A stretch of DNA of 64,000 bases, taken from the NCBI GenBank assembly GCA_006739055.1, contig AP019702.1, positions 3,559,388 to 3,623,387 of the forward strand, read 5' to 3'. Source of the DNA: Allostella vacuolata (GTDB lineage: Bacteria > Pseudomonadota > Alphaproteobacteria > ATCC43930 > Allostellaceae). Numbering within the stretch: position 1 is the stretch's first letter; each line of letters starts with the position of its first letter. Below, piece by piece: positions 34,366 through 42,296 of this stretch. Made by a program: the position numbers and the translations under genes. The notes below the pieces were generated by a model. That model ran no database searches. It was not told the DNA's origin and saw only the letters and a list, made by a program, of their open reading frames with translations.

Positions 34366-35181
34366 ATGGCGAAGAAGAAGGGCCCGCCGCCCACGGCGGC
34401 CGAGCTGAAGGACCTGGCGCAGCGGCTGGAGGGGCTGCTGCGGCTGCGCACGCTGCCGATCGGCATGCGCCATTTCGACGACCACGAGACGATGGCGGCC
34501 GTGCCCGGCCTGCGCCGGCCCAAGCCCGGCCGCAGCTTCTCCACATGCCAGCTGGTGACGCAGGCGCGGGTGGCGGGCGTCACCATCGGCATCACCCACG
34601 ACAATGTCCGCCCCTGGAGCAACTGCGGCGGCGTCATCGGCCTCAACGCGCCCAGCGAGGACTACCTGTCGGGGCGCAAGATGGCGGGCGTCTGGTTCGC
34701 CGACCTGGAGAATGCCCGCCTGCACCAGGAACAGATGCCCCGGGTGGCGCCCGGCCGGCATGTCGGGCTGGTGGTGGCGCCGCTGCGCTCTGCCCGGCTC
34801 GACCCGCCGGACATCTGCCTCTTCTACGGCACGCCCGGGCAGACCATCCTCTTCGTCAACGGGCTGCAGCATGGCCGCTACCGCCGCTACGACATGAGCA
34901 TCACCGGCGAGAGCGCGTGCGCGGATTCCTGGGGCCGGGCGCTCGCCACCCGCAAGACCTCCATCTCCATCCCCTGCTATGCCGAGCGGCGCTATGGCGG
35001 GGTGGCGGACGACGAGATGCTGGTCGCCTGCCCGCCGGACGAGTTCCGCCGCGGGGTGGAGGGGCTGGAAGCCCTGTCCAAGGTCGGCCTGCGCTACCCC
35101 ATCCCGCCCTATGGCGCCCACATGGACCCGGGCGAAGGGATGGATGTCAGCTACGGCGAGGGCGCCAAGCGGTCGGCCTGA
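34366..35181 (+). CDS. DUF169-family protein
   Basis: A 271-residue protein of the uncharacterised DUF169 family. Typical segments are LRTLPIGMRHFDDHETM, SFSTCQLVTQARVAGVTIGI, NVRPWSNCGGVIGL and ITGESACADSW, with conserved cysteines in these positions. Relatives are often near anaerobic or C1 enzymes and some carry metal-binding Cys, but no activity is established. The ATG at 34366 is preferred over 34336 because GGAGG lies 8 bases upstream. A polar Lys-rich N-terminus and no signal peptide suggest a cytoplasmic location. It is the last normal-composition gene before the AT-rich island. Confidence 0.85.
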   Translation: MAKKKGPPPTAAELKDLAQRLEGLLRLRTLPIGMRHFDDHETMAAVPGLRRPKPGRSFSTCQLVTQARVAGVTIGITHDNVRPWSNCGGVIGLNAPSEDYLSGRKMAGVWFADLENARLHQEQMPRVAPGRHVGLVVAPLRSARLDPPDICLFYGTPGQTILFVNGLQHGRYRRYDMSITGESACADSWGRALATRKTSISIPCYAERRYGGVADDEMLVACPPDEFRRGVEGLEALSKVGLRYPIPPYGAHMDPGEGMDVSYGEGAKRSA

Positions 35182-36425
35182 CGGCTCGGACGCGTCCAGC
35201 AGATTTGAAGAAACGGGAAGTAAAGTCGATTGCTCGCGCGTGATCGAGCGGTCGTCGCGCGGAATACGGCTGAAGAGCAAGCGAGCCGATGCCTGAACTA
35301 CGCCGCACTTGAGATCTTCGTACAGTGCAGGGAGGCGCCTCCTGGTCGCTATGCTGTGATGGGGAGCGCTTCGTCCATATCATCCGATACGGAGCGCACG
35401 ACTGCTGAAAGTCGAACGGATCGAGGAGGGCACGCTGATGCTGCCTGATGGCGATGGCATCACGACGTCGTGCGACGCAGCGGAGGTTGATGGGGTGGGG
35501 TGTCTGCAACAAAAGCCTGTTCATGTCGAACTAGTAGAGTATCATTCAACATTATACGCTCATGGGGGTCCTGAATGTTTTCCCAGCTCCGTGTATTTGA
35601 CATGCAGATGCATCAGCTCGCGCCTCCTCTGGACTTCCCAGGAGGTTGGCCCTCCATCAACGTGGGCGACTCGTTTGCTCTCGGACCGAGCGTGCCGAAA
35701 GACCCACCGGTCGTGAAGCGCATCCACCACCAAGTCACGCCCAGTCCGTCGGGGACACGCTACATGATCTTGGTGATTATCGGGCCCAAGTCGGCGAAAC
35801 TATTGGACAATACGGTGGTGTGGCCAGTGTCGAAGGACTAGATTGTCAACTCAATGTATAGGAAGATAAATTCCATTCACTTTTTGATTTTCGTGATGAC
35901 CATCGGTCATTTTCTATGATCAGACTGTAGATAAAGCATCGGACCAAGGAGGGCTCATGGTGCTTTCCCGCTGAGATCAGAGCGATCTCTGCAGCAACTC
36001 CCTCCTGACCGATTGTGTAGTCGTCAGCGACGGCAAGAGCGACTTCAGCCACACCGGGGTACGACCACGAGGCTCCCGCCGGCAAGCACTTTGCCGTGCG
36101 CAAGGTCCGGGGCGAGGGCCGTCGCGATGTCTGAAAAGGTCGCTGCACTGCCTAGCTCTTCTTTCAGGGGCGGTCCAGCGTATCCTACATACCAGGGCTC
36201 TGGCGATCGATGGTCACCCGGATTTCCGGTGTATCGCACTTGCGGCGTCGGGACTTGGCCGCGTGTACGGCTTGGCTCCCACGACCGACGCGCATCACGT
36301 CAGTGGCGTAGATGCAGCAGATGATGTGGCACCGTCTGGCAGTGGACGTACACGCCCGCCGTCCGATACCAAATGCCAGGGGGACTGGCCACCACCCGTA
36401 GGTCAGAGAGCTTTTCAACAACCTG
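35182..36425. other. AT-rich island with mostly decayed content
   Basis: About 1.2 kb whose base composition falls to roughly 40 percent GC in places (for example 35520-35560 and 35860-35940), against about 70 percent outside. It holds one plausible small gene (35575-35841). It also holds two overlapping minus-strand frames (36045-36239 and 35846-36148) that read as one protein interrupted by a frameshift near 36055. No transposase is recognisable. The right edge, TAGCAGGTTGTTGAAAAGC on the minus strand near 36410-36428, loosely mirrors AGCAGATTTGAAGAAAC at 35198 and resembles ends of some insertion sequences. Probably horizontally acquired DNA in decay. Confidence 0.7.
35575..35841 (+). CDS. 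Hypothetical protein in AT-rich island
   Basis: An 88-residue reading frame beginning MFSQLRVFDMQMHQLAPPLD and ending NTVVWPVSKD. It is unlike any family I recognise. Hydrophobic strands alternate with Pro/Ser-rich turns (YMILVIIGPKSAKLLD), there is no membrane segment, and GGGGG lies about 8 bases before the ATG. Its codon use is far less GC-biased than its neighbours, which fits recent acquisition. It may be a small secreted-fold or phage/plasmid-derived protein; it may also be non-coding. Confidence 0.4.
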   Translation: MFSQLRVFDMQMHQLAPPLDFPGGWPSINVGDSFALGPSVPKDPPVVKRIHHQVTPSPSGTRYMILVIIGPKSAKLLDNTVVWPVSKD

Positions 36426-37295
36426 CTAAGGGGTCGTGTGCGCCAGCCGGGCCAGCGCCTCCAGCGAGGCGGGCGGCGCCGGCCGGCCGAGGCGGCGGGC
36501 CAGCGTGCGGACGGTGTCGGTCGGAACGGGGTCGAGGCCGGCCCCGGCCGTCGGCGGCCGCGAATCCGGCCAGTCGGCGACGGTGTCGCGGAAGGCCCGG
36601 GCCGCCACCGCGATGCCGATCGTCTGGCCCTGCTGCTGCCCGTGGCCGGCATGGATGCCGATCAGCGACACCCGGCCGCCCTGGACGGCGAGGATGGCCG
36701 AGCCGGAATCGCCGCGCACCGCGTCGCAGTCATGGACCAGCAGCGGCCGGTCGGCCGGGGCGGCGCGGATGCGGCAGCCCAGCACCGCCATCGGCAGGTG
36801 GGCGCGATCCTGGCCGTAGCCGGCGCGCAGGATCGCCGCCTGTCCATCGCCCGGCGCCGGCCCCGGCGCGATCCAGCCGACCCGGTTGCCGATCGGCTCC
36901 GCCAGGGTCACCAGGGCCCAGTCGCGGGCCGGGTCGCCGGGCGGGCCGTCGATGCCGCGGCGGATGGCCGTCGCCTGGGACATGGCCGCCCATTCGCCGC
37001 GGCCGTAGCCTGCCAGGAAATGCACCGCCTCCGGCCGCAGCGGCTGCCGGGTGCGGCGGTTGAAGAGGCAATGGGCGGCGGTCGCCACCAGCCGCGGCCC
37101 GACCAGGGTGCCGGTGCAGCGCTGGCCGACGCTGGTGTTGAGCCGCCCGACCGCGCTCCACGGATATTCGCGCGGCTCCACCACCCGCCGGTCGTCCGCG
37201 CCGACGATCCCGGGCAGGGTGGCGCGCTGCGCCTGGACGGGGATGGCGGCCAGCAGGAGGGCGAGGCCAAGCAGGATCGCCCGGGCGCTAGGCAT
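36426..37295 (-). CDS. Trypsin-like serine protease, exported
   Basis: A 289-residue S1-family protease. The signal peptide MPSARAILLGLALLLAAIPV ends near AQ. The triad is His75 (TAAHC), Asp125 (RDWALVTL) and Ser197 (RGDSGSA), and paired cysteines (Cys60/Cys76, Cys190) fit the trypsin fold. GIVGADDRRVVEPREYPWSA contains the position of activation cleavage. A C-terminal extension of about 60 residues (DSRPPTAGAGLDPVPTDTVR onward) has no family match. Likely periplasmic or secreted. Its TAG lies at the right boundary of the AT-rich island, so the island abuts its 3' end. The 334 bases upstream hold palindromic copy 2 and no gene. Confidence 0.87.
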   Translation of the reverse strand: MPSARAILLGLALLLAAIPVQAQRATLPGIVGADDRRVVEPREYPWSAVGRLNTSVGQRCTGTLVGPRLVATAAHCLFNRRTRQPLRPEAVHFLAGYGRGEWAAMSQATAIRRGIDGPPGDPARDWALVTLAEPIGNRVGWIAPGPAPGDGQAAILRAGYGQDRAHLPMAVLGCRIRAAPADRPLLVHDCDAVRGDSGSAILAVQGGRVSLIGIHAGHGQQQGQTIGIAVAARAFRDTVADWPDSRPPTAGAGLDPVPTDTVRTLARRLGRPAPPASLEALARLAHTTP

Positions 37296-37422
37296 CACGG
37301 CGGCGCCCGATGATCGCAGCCCCGCTCGACCGGGCCCGGAATGAGTTGCCGTCGCAGAAAGCGACCCGCCGGGAATGAAACTGGCTGAGGGCCGCTGAGA
37401 GGCGTATCGGCCATCTGTCAAA

Positions 37423-37521
37423 GCGTCCCTCGACCGGGCTCGGGATGAGGAACTTTTTCTTTTTGCCACAAGCGTTTCTGCAGAGGGAGACGCCCCTCAT
37501 CCCGAGCCTGTCGAGGGACGC
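37423..37521. repeat. Dispersed palindromic element, copy 2
   Basis: A 99-bp element almost identical to copy 1, including the core (ACTTTTTCTTTTTGCCACAA). Arms: GCGTCCCTCGACCGGGCTCG on the left and its near reverse complement on the right, one base shorter. It occupies the 334-base gap between the protease and CobW genes; nothing else is seen in that gap. The bases just after the right arm (CGACCGAGGGGCAGC) resemble those after the other copies, so the element may extend about 20 bases further. Confidence 0.9.
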
Positions 37522-37629
37522 TGCGACCGAGGGGCAGCCTCCCTGGCACAGGAGTTTGTGGGACCAAGAAGAATTTGTCCCGCTCGAATTCGGGGGGCGC
37601 TTTGGCCGCTGGCCGGCGTGTCCCATCCC

Positions 37630-38643
37630 TCATGCCGCCGTCGCCCGCCATCCGGCCTCCAGTTCCGCGGCATCCAGGTCGCGGCCGATCAGCACCATGG
37701 CCGACCGGCGCGGGCCGTCCGGCCAGCCGGCGAGCAGGGTCGGCGGGTGGAAGACGTGGTGAACGCCGTGAACGGCCACCGGCGCCGCCTCGCCCGCGAT
37801 GTCCAGCACGCCCTTGACCCGCAGCAGGTCCGGCCCGCGCCCGGCCCGCAGCGCCGCGAGCCAGCCGGACAGCTTCGTCCAGTCGAGCGGCGCGTCGTGG
37901 GTGAGGCTGACCGAGGCGATGGCGCGGTCGTGGCGCGGCAGCGCGGCGCCGTGGGCCTCGGCCGACAGCCAGCGGACGACGTCGGGGATGCGGCGGTCCG
38001 GGTCGTAGAGGCCGGCGCCGAACAGCGCGTCGGGGTCGACCTCGCCCGCCGCCGCCTCCAGGATCGGGGCGGCCGGATTGAGGGCGCGCAGGCGCCGGTG
38101 CAGCACCGCCACCGCCCCCTGCGGCGCCAGGTCGGCCTTGGTCACCACCAGCCGGTCGGCGATCGCCACCTGCTTGACGCTTTCCGCATGCCGGCCGAGC
38201 TGCATCGCGCCATGCACCGCATCAACCGTCGCCACCACCGCGTCGAGGCGGAAGGAATGGAGCACCAGCGGGTTGGCCAGCAAGAGCTGGACCAGCGGTG
38301 CCGGGTCGGCCAGGCCGGTCGTCTCGACCAGGACGCGGGCGAAGGCGGGGATCGTCCCCGCCTCGCGCCGGGCCAGCAGGTCGCGCAGCGTCGTCTCCAC
38401 GTCGCTGCGCACGGCGCAGCAGATGCAGCCCGACGCCAGCACCACCACCTCGCCCGCCACCGCCTCCACCAGGCGGTGGTCGAGCGCGATCTCGCCCAGC
38501 TCGTTCACCACCACGGCGCTGTCGGCCATGGCGTCGCGGCGCAACAGGCGGTTCAGCAAGGTCGTCTTGCCGCTGCCGAGGAAGCCGGTGACGATCGATA
38601 CCGGGATGCGCCCGGCCGACTTGTCGCGATCGAAGAGGCTCAT
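37630..38643 (-). CDS. CobW/COG0523-family GTPase
   Basis: A 337-residue G3E GTPase. Walker A is GFLGSGKT (20-27), VVVNELGEIALDHRLVE follows, the metal motif is Cys73-x-Cys75-Cys76 in ASGCICCAVRSD, VLVETTGLADPAP and VTKADL follow, and the C-terminal CobW_C domain contains VHGVHHVFHPP, a His-rich loop that can bind metal. The VNELGE and GCICC types are found in zinc-responsive YjiA/ZigA-like proteins as well as CobW. It has no partner enzyme beside it, which suggests a general metallochaperone. No clear Zur box was seen upstream. Its ATG at 38643 is divergent from the cyclase gene. Confidence 0.88.
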   Translation of the reverse strand: MSLFDRDKSAGRIPVSIVTGFLGSGKTTLLNRLLRRDAMADSAVVVNELGEIALDHRLVEAVAGEVVVLASGCICCAVRSDVETTLRDLLARREAGTIPAFARVLVETTGLADPAPLVQLLLANPLVLHSFRLDAVVATVDAVHGAMQLGRHAESVKQVAIADRLVVTKADLAPQGAVAVLHRRLRALNPAAPILEAAAGEVDPDALFGAGLYDPDRRIPDVVRWLSAEAHGAALPRHDRAIASVSLTHDAPLDWTKLSGWLAALRAGRGPDLLRVKGVLDIAGEAAPVAVHGVHHVFHPPTLLAGWPDGPRRSAMVLIGRDLDAAELEAGWRATAA

Positions 38644-38837
38644 GCGAGCCGGATGCTAGGCCCCTGCCCGCGCGCCGGCAACCGGCTCTGCGGCGACGGT
38701 TGTCGGAGCTGGCCGATTCCACCGTTTTGCGAGCAAGCTGCGCTTGACAGTGGCCCCCGGCGCACCGGACCTTTCGCCACCGCCCGCTGACGCCGGCCGG
38801 GAGAGCCGGGTGCGGGCTGCCCTTGGGAGGGACGATC

Positions 38838-39917
38838 ATGACCGACACGCGCGTGCCCGCCGATCGCATCGCCGAACCCGAATCCGACCTGCCGTCGCCC
38901 GACCGGCGCGGCTTCCTGAAGACCGCAGGGCTGGCCGGCGCGGCCGGCCTGGCGGTCGGCAAGTTCGCCGCCGCCCCGGTCGCCCAGGCCCAGACCGCGG
39001 CCGCGCCGGCGGCCCAGCCCTGGTGGCCGTCGCGCTGGGGTGCGGACGACGAGAAGGGCGCCAGCAACTGGATGACGCCGCAGAACGTGCTGCGCGCCGC
39101 GGCCCTGATCCGCGACGGCCAGATCTATCGCCTGGGCCGCACCTACGAGACCGGCATGCCGATGTTCGGCAGCCGCGCCTTCGCCCTGCGCATTCCGGGC
39201 TCGCCCACCGGCGGGCCGTTCGGGGCCAACAAGCTGATCTTCCACGACGAGTTCATCGCGACCGAGATCGGCCAGGTCGGGACCCAGTTCGACGGGCTGG
39301 GCCATATCGGCCTGCAGCTCGGCCGCGACGGCGACAAGGCCGACATGCGCTACTACAACGGCAACAGCGAGCTGGAGATCGGCGACGCCTACGGCCTGAA
39401 GAAGCTGGGGGTGGAGAAGCTGAACCCGATCTTCGCCGTCGGCACGCTGATCGACGTGGCCGGCCTGAAGGGCGGCATGATGGATGCGGGCCAGGAGATC
39501 ACCATGGCCGACGTGCGGGCCGCGCTCGCCCGCCAGCAGATGGGCGAGGACGCCATCGGCGAAGGCGCTGCGGTCTGCTTCCACACCGGCTGGGGCAGCC
39601 TGTGGATGAAGAACAACGACCGCTACAATGCCGGCTGCCCCGGCATCGGCATGGAGGTGGGGCGGTGGCTGATCGGCCGCAACGTCACCCTGGTCGGCGC
39701 CGACAGCTGGCCGGTCGAGGTGATCCCCAACCCCGACAAGAGCCTGGCCTTCCCCATCCATGCCGAGATGCAGGCGAAGAACGGCATCTTCTTCCACGAG
39801 AACCTGACGTTCGACACGCTGCTGGCCGACCGCAAGTACCGCTTCGTCTACTCCTTCACCCCGGTGCCGCTGAAGGGTGCCACCGGCTCGGCCGGCTGCC
39901 CGGTCGCCATCACCTGA
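38838..39917 (+). CDS. Exported cyclase-family (kynurenine formamidase-like) hydrolase
   Basis: A 359-residue protein with a Tat signal (PDRRGFLKTAGLAGAAGLAV) and a cyclase-fold domain from about residue 95. The metal motif of the family, HxGTHxDxxxH, is represented by QVGTQFDGLGH: the first two His are Gln but Asp and the last His remain, so catalysis may differ. VCFHTGWGSLW and PGIGMEVGRWLIGRNVTLVGAD are conserved family strands. Periplasmic. GGGAGG 8 bases upstream sets the start. It is convergent with the aminotransferase-like gene and shares a bidirectional hairpin with it. Confidence 0.82.
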   Translation: MTDTRVPADRIAEPESDLPSPDRRGFLKTAGLAGAAGLAVGKFAAAPVAQAQTAAAPAAQPWWPSRWGADDEKGASNWMTPQNVLRAAALIRDGQIYRLGRTYETGMPMFGSRAFALRIPGSPTGGPFGANKLIFHDEFIATEIGQVGTQFDGLGHIGLQLGRDGDKADMRYYNGNSELEIGDAYGLKKLGVEKLNPIFAVGTLIDVAGLKGGMMDAGQEITMADVRAALARQQMGEDAIGEGAAVCFHTGWGSLWMKNNDRYNAGCPGIGMEVGRWLIGRNVTLVGADSWPVEVIPNPDKSLAFPIHAEMQAKNGIFFHENLTFDTLLADRKYRFVYSFTPVPLKGATGSAGCPVAIT

Positions 39918-39930
39918 AGTGCTACGGCGC

Positions 39931-39957
39931 GCGGAGGGCGGGTCAGCCGCCCTCCGC
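39931..39957. terminator. Bidirectional terminator-like hairpin
   Basis: A perfect 11-bp stem, GCGGAGGGCGG with CCGCCCTCCGC, with a 5-base loop, lies between two convergent genes. It overlaps the last codons of the minus-strand one. There is no T-run, as is common in high-GC genomes. Confidence 0.6.
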
Positions 39958-40854
39958 CGCCAGCAGGGCCCGGTAGAGCCCGTCGAGCCGCTGCGTCACC
40001 GGGCCGCCGGGACCGCCGCCGATCACCCGGCCGTCCACCGCCGAGACCGGCGTCACCCCGCCGAAGGTGCCGGTGACGAAGGCCTCGTCGGCGGTCAGCA
40101 CCTCGGCCAGGGTGAAGTCCTTCTGGTGGACGGGGATACCGTCGGCGGCCGCCACCTGGAGGACGTTGCCGCGGGTGATGCCGTTGAACGAGAAGCGGCC
40201 GGTCGACGTCCACAGCTCGCCGCGGCGGACGATGAAGAAGTTGGTGGCGTTGCAGCTGGCGACGAAGCCGTGCGGGTCGAGCATCAGCGCCTCGTCGGCG
40301 CCGGCCTTCAGCGCCTGGATCAGGGCCGTGATCAGCGGCAGGCGGCTGTGCGAGTTGATGCGCATGTCGAACATGTCGGGGGGCGTGGTGCGGATGGTCG
40401 AGGTGAAGAGGCGCAGGCCCTTCTTCTTCACCTCCGGGTTCGGCTCCTTCCATTCCGCGACGATGACGATGGTGGCACCGCCGATCGTGTAGCGCGGGTC
40501 CTGGTTGGGGGTGCGCTTGATGCCGCGCGTCACCATCAGGCGGATATGCACGCCGTCGACCATGTCGTTGGCGGTGATGGTGCGGTAGAGCGCGCCCGTC
40601 AGCGCCATCCGGTCGAGCCCGATGTCGAGGTCGATGGCCGCCGCCCCCTCGTAGAGCCGGTCGAGATGGCGATCGAGGAAGGCGACCTTGCCGCGCACGA
40701 GGCGGAACCCCTCCCACACCCCGTCGCCCAGGACGAAGCCGGCGTCGAACACCGAGACGGTCGCCTCTGCCCGCCGCACCATGTCGCCGTTGACGTAGAG
40801 CAGGACGCGCTCGTTGCGCGGATCCTCGACGAAACCCTGGGAGCCCTGGACCAT
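39943..40854 (-). CDS. Class IV aminotransferase-fold protein lacking expected PLP lysine
   Basis: A 303-residue protein aligned end to end with branched-chain/D-amino acid aminotransferases: FVLGDGVWEGFRLVRGKV, IRLMVTRG and GADEALMLDPHGFV are clear. Yet the segment that should carry the PLP lysine reads MRINSHSRLPLITAL (about 164-178) with Asn167 and Arg171, and no Lys between residues 145 and 183. The conserved Glu that contacts the PLP ring is Ser200 or a neighbour (FVASCNATNFFIV). So it is either a divergent enzyme of another chemistry or a binding protein. It is 3 bases downstream of a sulfotransferase gene on the same strand. Confidence 0.8.
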   Translation of the reverse strand: MVQGSQGFVEDPRNERVLLYVNGDMVRRAEATVSVFDAGFVLGDGVWEGFRLVRGKVAFLDRHLDRLYEGAAAIDLDIGLDRMALTGALYRTITANDMVDGVHIRLMVTRGIKRTPNQDPRYTIGGATIVIVAEWKEPNPEVKKKGLRLFTSTIRTTPPDMFDMRINSHSRLPLITALIQALKAGADEALMLDPHGFVASCNATNFFIVRRGELWTSTGRFSFNGITRGNVLQVAAADGIPVHQKDFTLAEVLTADEAFVTGTFGGVTPVSAVDGRVIGGGPGGPVTQRLDGLYRALLAAEGG

Positions 40855-40857
40855 CTG

Positions 40858-41601
40858 TCACCCGTTCTGGCAGAGGCGGTGTCGGTGGAGATGGCGATAG
40901 TACGGTTCGGCCGCCGCCGCCAGGGGCAGAAGCGCCTCGGGCAGGTCGACCGCGTCCGGCCTGGGCGGCCCCCAGCCGGTCGAGCGCCAGACGGACGCGT
41001 ACCAGTGCGGCGCCCACACCCCGTCGCTGTCGCGCGGCCCCACCGGCCAGGACAGCATCGCCGGGTCCCATGGCACCTCCAGCGCGCGGCACAGCGCGCC
41101 GAGCGCGCCGGCCGGGTCCGCCAGCAGGTCGGCGGCGTCGACCACCGCCGGGGTGCGGCCGGTGCGCCGGCACTCGCGGTCGAACAGCTCCGCCTGCACC
41201 GCGTAGCCGAGGTCGTCGAGTGCGACGGCCTCGCGCGAGCGGACATAGGAGGCGATCACCGCCCGCGGGTCGCGGATGAGGAAGCAATTGTCGAGCGCGT
41301 CGATCCAGCCGCGCTCGATGCCGGGCAGCAGGTGGTGGGCCATGTGCTTCTGGTAGAAGACGCTCAGGCCCGGGCGGCACTCGCCCGTCAGCCGGTCGGC
41401 CACGGGCCGCCAGTCGGTCGGCTGGCTGGCGATCACCGCCGCGCGGCCGGGATGGTCCTTGCCGGTCCGGTCGAGATAGTGGGCATAGAGCGGCTCGTCG
41501 ACGACCCAGGCGTCCGGCCGGTTCTCCCAGGCGCGCAAGAGCGCGGTCGACAGGTTGCGCGGCCCCGACCACATGGCGATCCGGCGCACCCCATCCGGCA
41601 T
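40858..41601 (-). CDS. Sulfotransferase-like P-loop protein
   Basis: A 247-residue protein of the PAPS-sulfotransferase fold. The 5'-phosphosulfate loop is represented by MWSGPRNLSTALLRAW near the N-terminus and the 3'-phosphate region by FLIRDPRAVIASYVRS. Such bacterial proteins are often annotated only as sulfotransferase family. Cytoplasmic; acceptor unknown. Its stop is 3 bases before the ATG of the aminotransferase-fold gene, so the two are an operon, perhaps making or using a sulfated or amino-containing small molecule. It starts 18 bases after the PagL gene, also on the minus strand. Confidence 0.75.
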   Translation of the reverse strand: MPDGVRRIAMWSGPRNLSTALLRAWENRPDAWVVDEPLYAHYLDRTGKDHPGRAAVIASQPTDWRPVADRLTGECRPGLSVFYQKHMAHHLLPGIERGWIDALDNCFLIRDPRAVIASYVRSREAVALDDLGYAVQAELFDRECRRTGRTPAVVDAADLLADPAGALGALCRALEVPWDPAMLSWPVGPRDSDGVWAPHWYASVWRSTGWGPPRPDAVDLPEALLPLAAAAEPYYRHLHRHRLCQNG

Positions 41602-41618
41602 GCCCCTCTCCGGCCGGC

Positions 41619-42170
41619 TCAGAAGCGGATGCCGTAGCGGGCGGCGATGGTGTCCATGCCCTCGTTGCGCTCGTAGATGCCGGCGTTGGAGATGTGCGAC
41701 AGCATCACCGAGACGGCATGGCGGTGCGCCTCGCCGAAGCGGTAGCCGATCTCGACCGACTCCCGGAACAGGACCCGCCCGCCCAGCGCCTTGCGGTCGC
41801 TGCGCTCGGTGTCGAGCTCGCCGTCATGGATGGCGAGGCCGAGGCTGCCGGCGACGAAGGGGCCTGCGGCGAAGTCGTACTGCCAGGTCAACCCGGCATA
41901 GGCCTGGCTGGTGTCGCCGGCCGTATTGACCTGCAGGCCGAGATGCGGCCGCGGCGCCCACAGCGCGCGCAGGAAGCCGGGCGAAGTGAACAGCACCTCG
42001 CCGTTGAGGTCGACGCCGGACCGCTCGCGGCGCGTGCTGAACACCGGCGCGTCATGGTAGCCGGCGCCCAGCTTGACCTCGGAAATGCCCTGGGCCGCGG
42101 CCGGCGCCGCGCCGCCCGACAACCACAGCATCGCCGCCGCCATCCCCATCGCCCAAGTTCGGCCTCGCAT
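41619..42170 (-). CDS. Lipid A 3-O-deacylase, PagL-like
   Basis: A 183-residue outer-membrane beta-barrel esterase that removes the 3-O acyl chain of lipid A in relatives. The signal peptide is MAAAMLWLSGGAAPAAA to Q. Repeated amphipathic strands follow (AYAGLTWQYDFAAGPFVAGS, VLFRESVEIGYRF). The catalytic His-Ser pair lies in LSHISNAGIYERNEGMD, the PagL signature. The C-terminus ends in Phe (YGIRF), as outer-membrane proteins do. Start ATG 42170 follows GGGGGGAA. It is divergent from the Ldh-family gene. Confidence 0.88.
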   Translation of the reverse strand: MRGRTWAMGMAAAMLWLSGGAAPAAAQGISEVKLGAGYHDAPVFSTRRERSGVDLNGEVLFTSPGFLRALWAPRPHLGLQVNTAGDTSQAYAGLTWQYDFAAGPFVAGSLGLAIHDGELDTERSDRKALGGRVLFRESVEIGYRFGEAHRHAVSVMLSHISNAGIYERNEGMDTIAARYGIRF

Positions 42171-42296
42171 CGTTGTTCCCCCCGGATCCGAGTGCGATTC
42201 ATCATGATTCGACGGTACTTTGGCCACCTTTCCTGTCAACGGGAACGAGCTTCGTCGGCCATTGCGGGTGCCGCTTCCCGGCGCCATAGTGACGCG

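Noticed and set aside
35438-35716. A 92-codon frame in the AT-rich island
   Set aside because: It overlaps the more plausible frame at 35575-35841 and its second half is Cys/Arg/Ser-rich without conserved pattern. The first part could be a fragment of a decayed gene.
36185-36652. Minus-strand 155-codon frame at the island/protease border
   Set aside because: It is out of frame with the protease over most of its length and its N-terminal part is Arg/Pro-rich shadow sequence.
38745-38773. TTGACA ahead of the cyclase-family gene as a promoter
   Set aside because: The -35 is good, but no acceptable -10 is seen at 16-18 bases, so it was not annotated.
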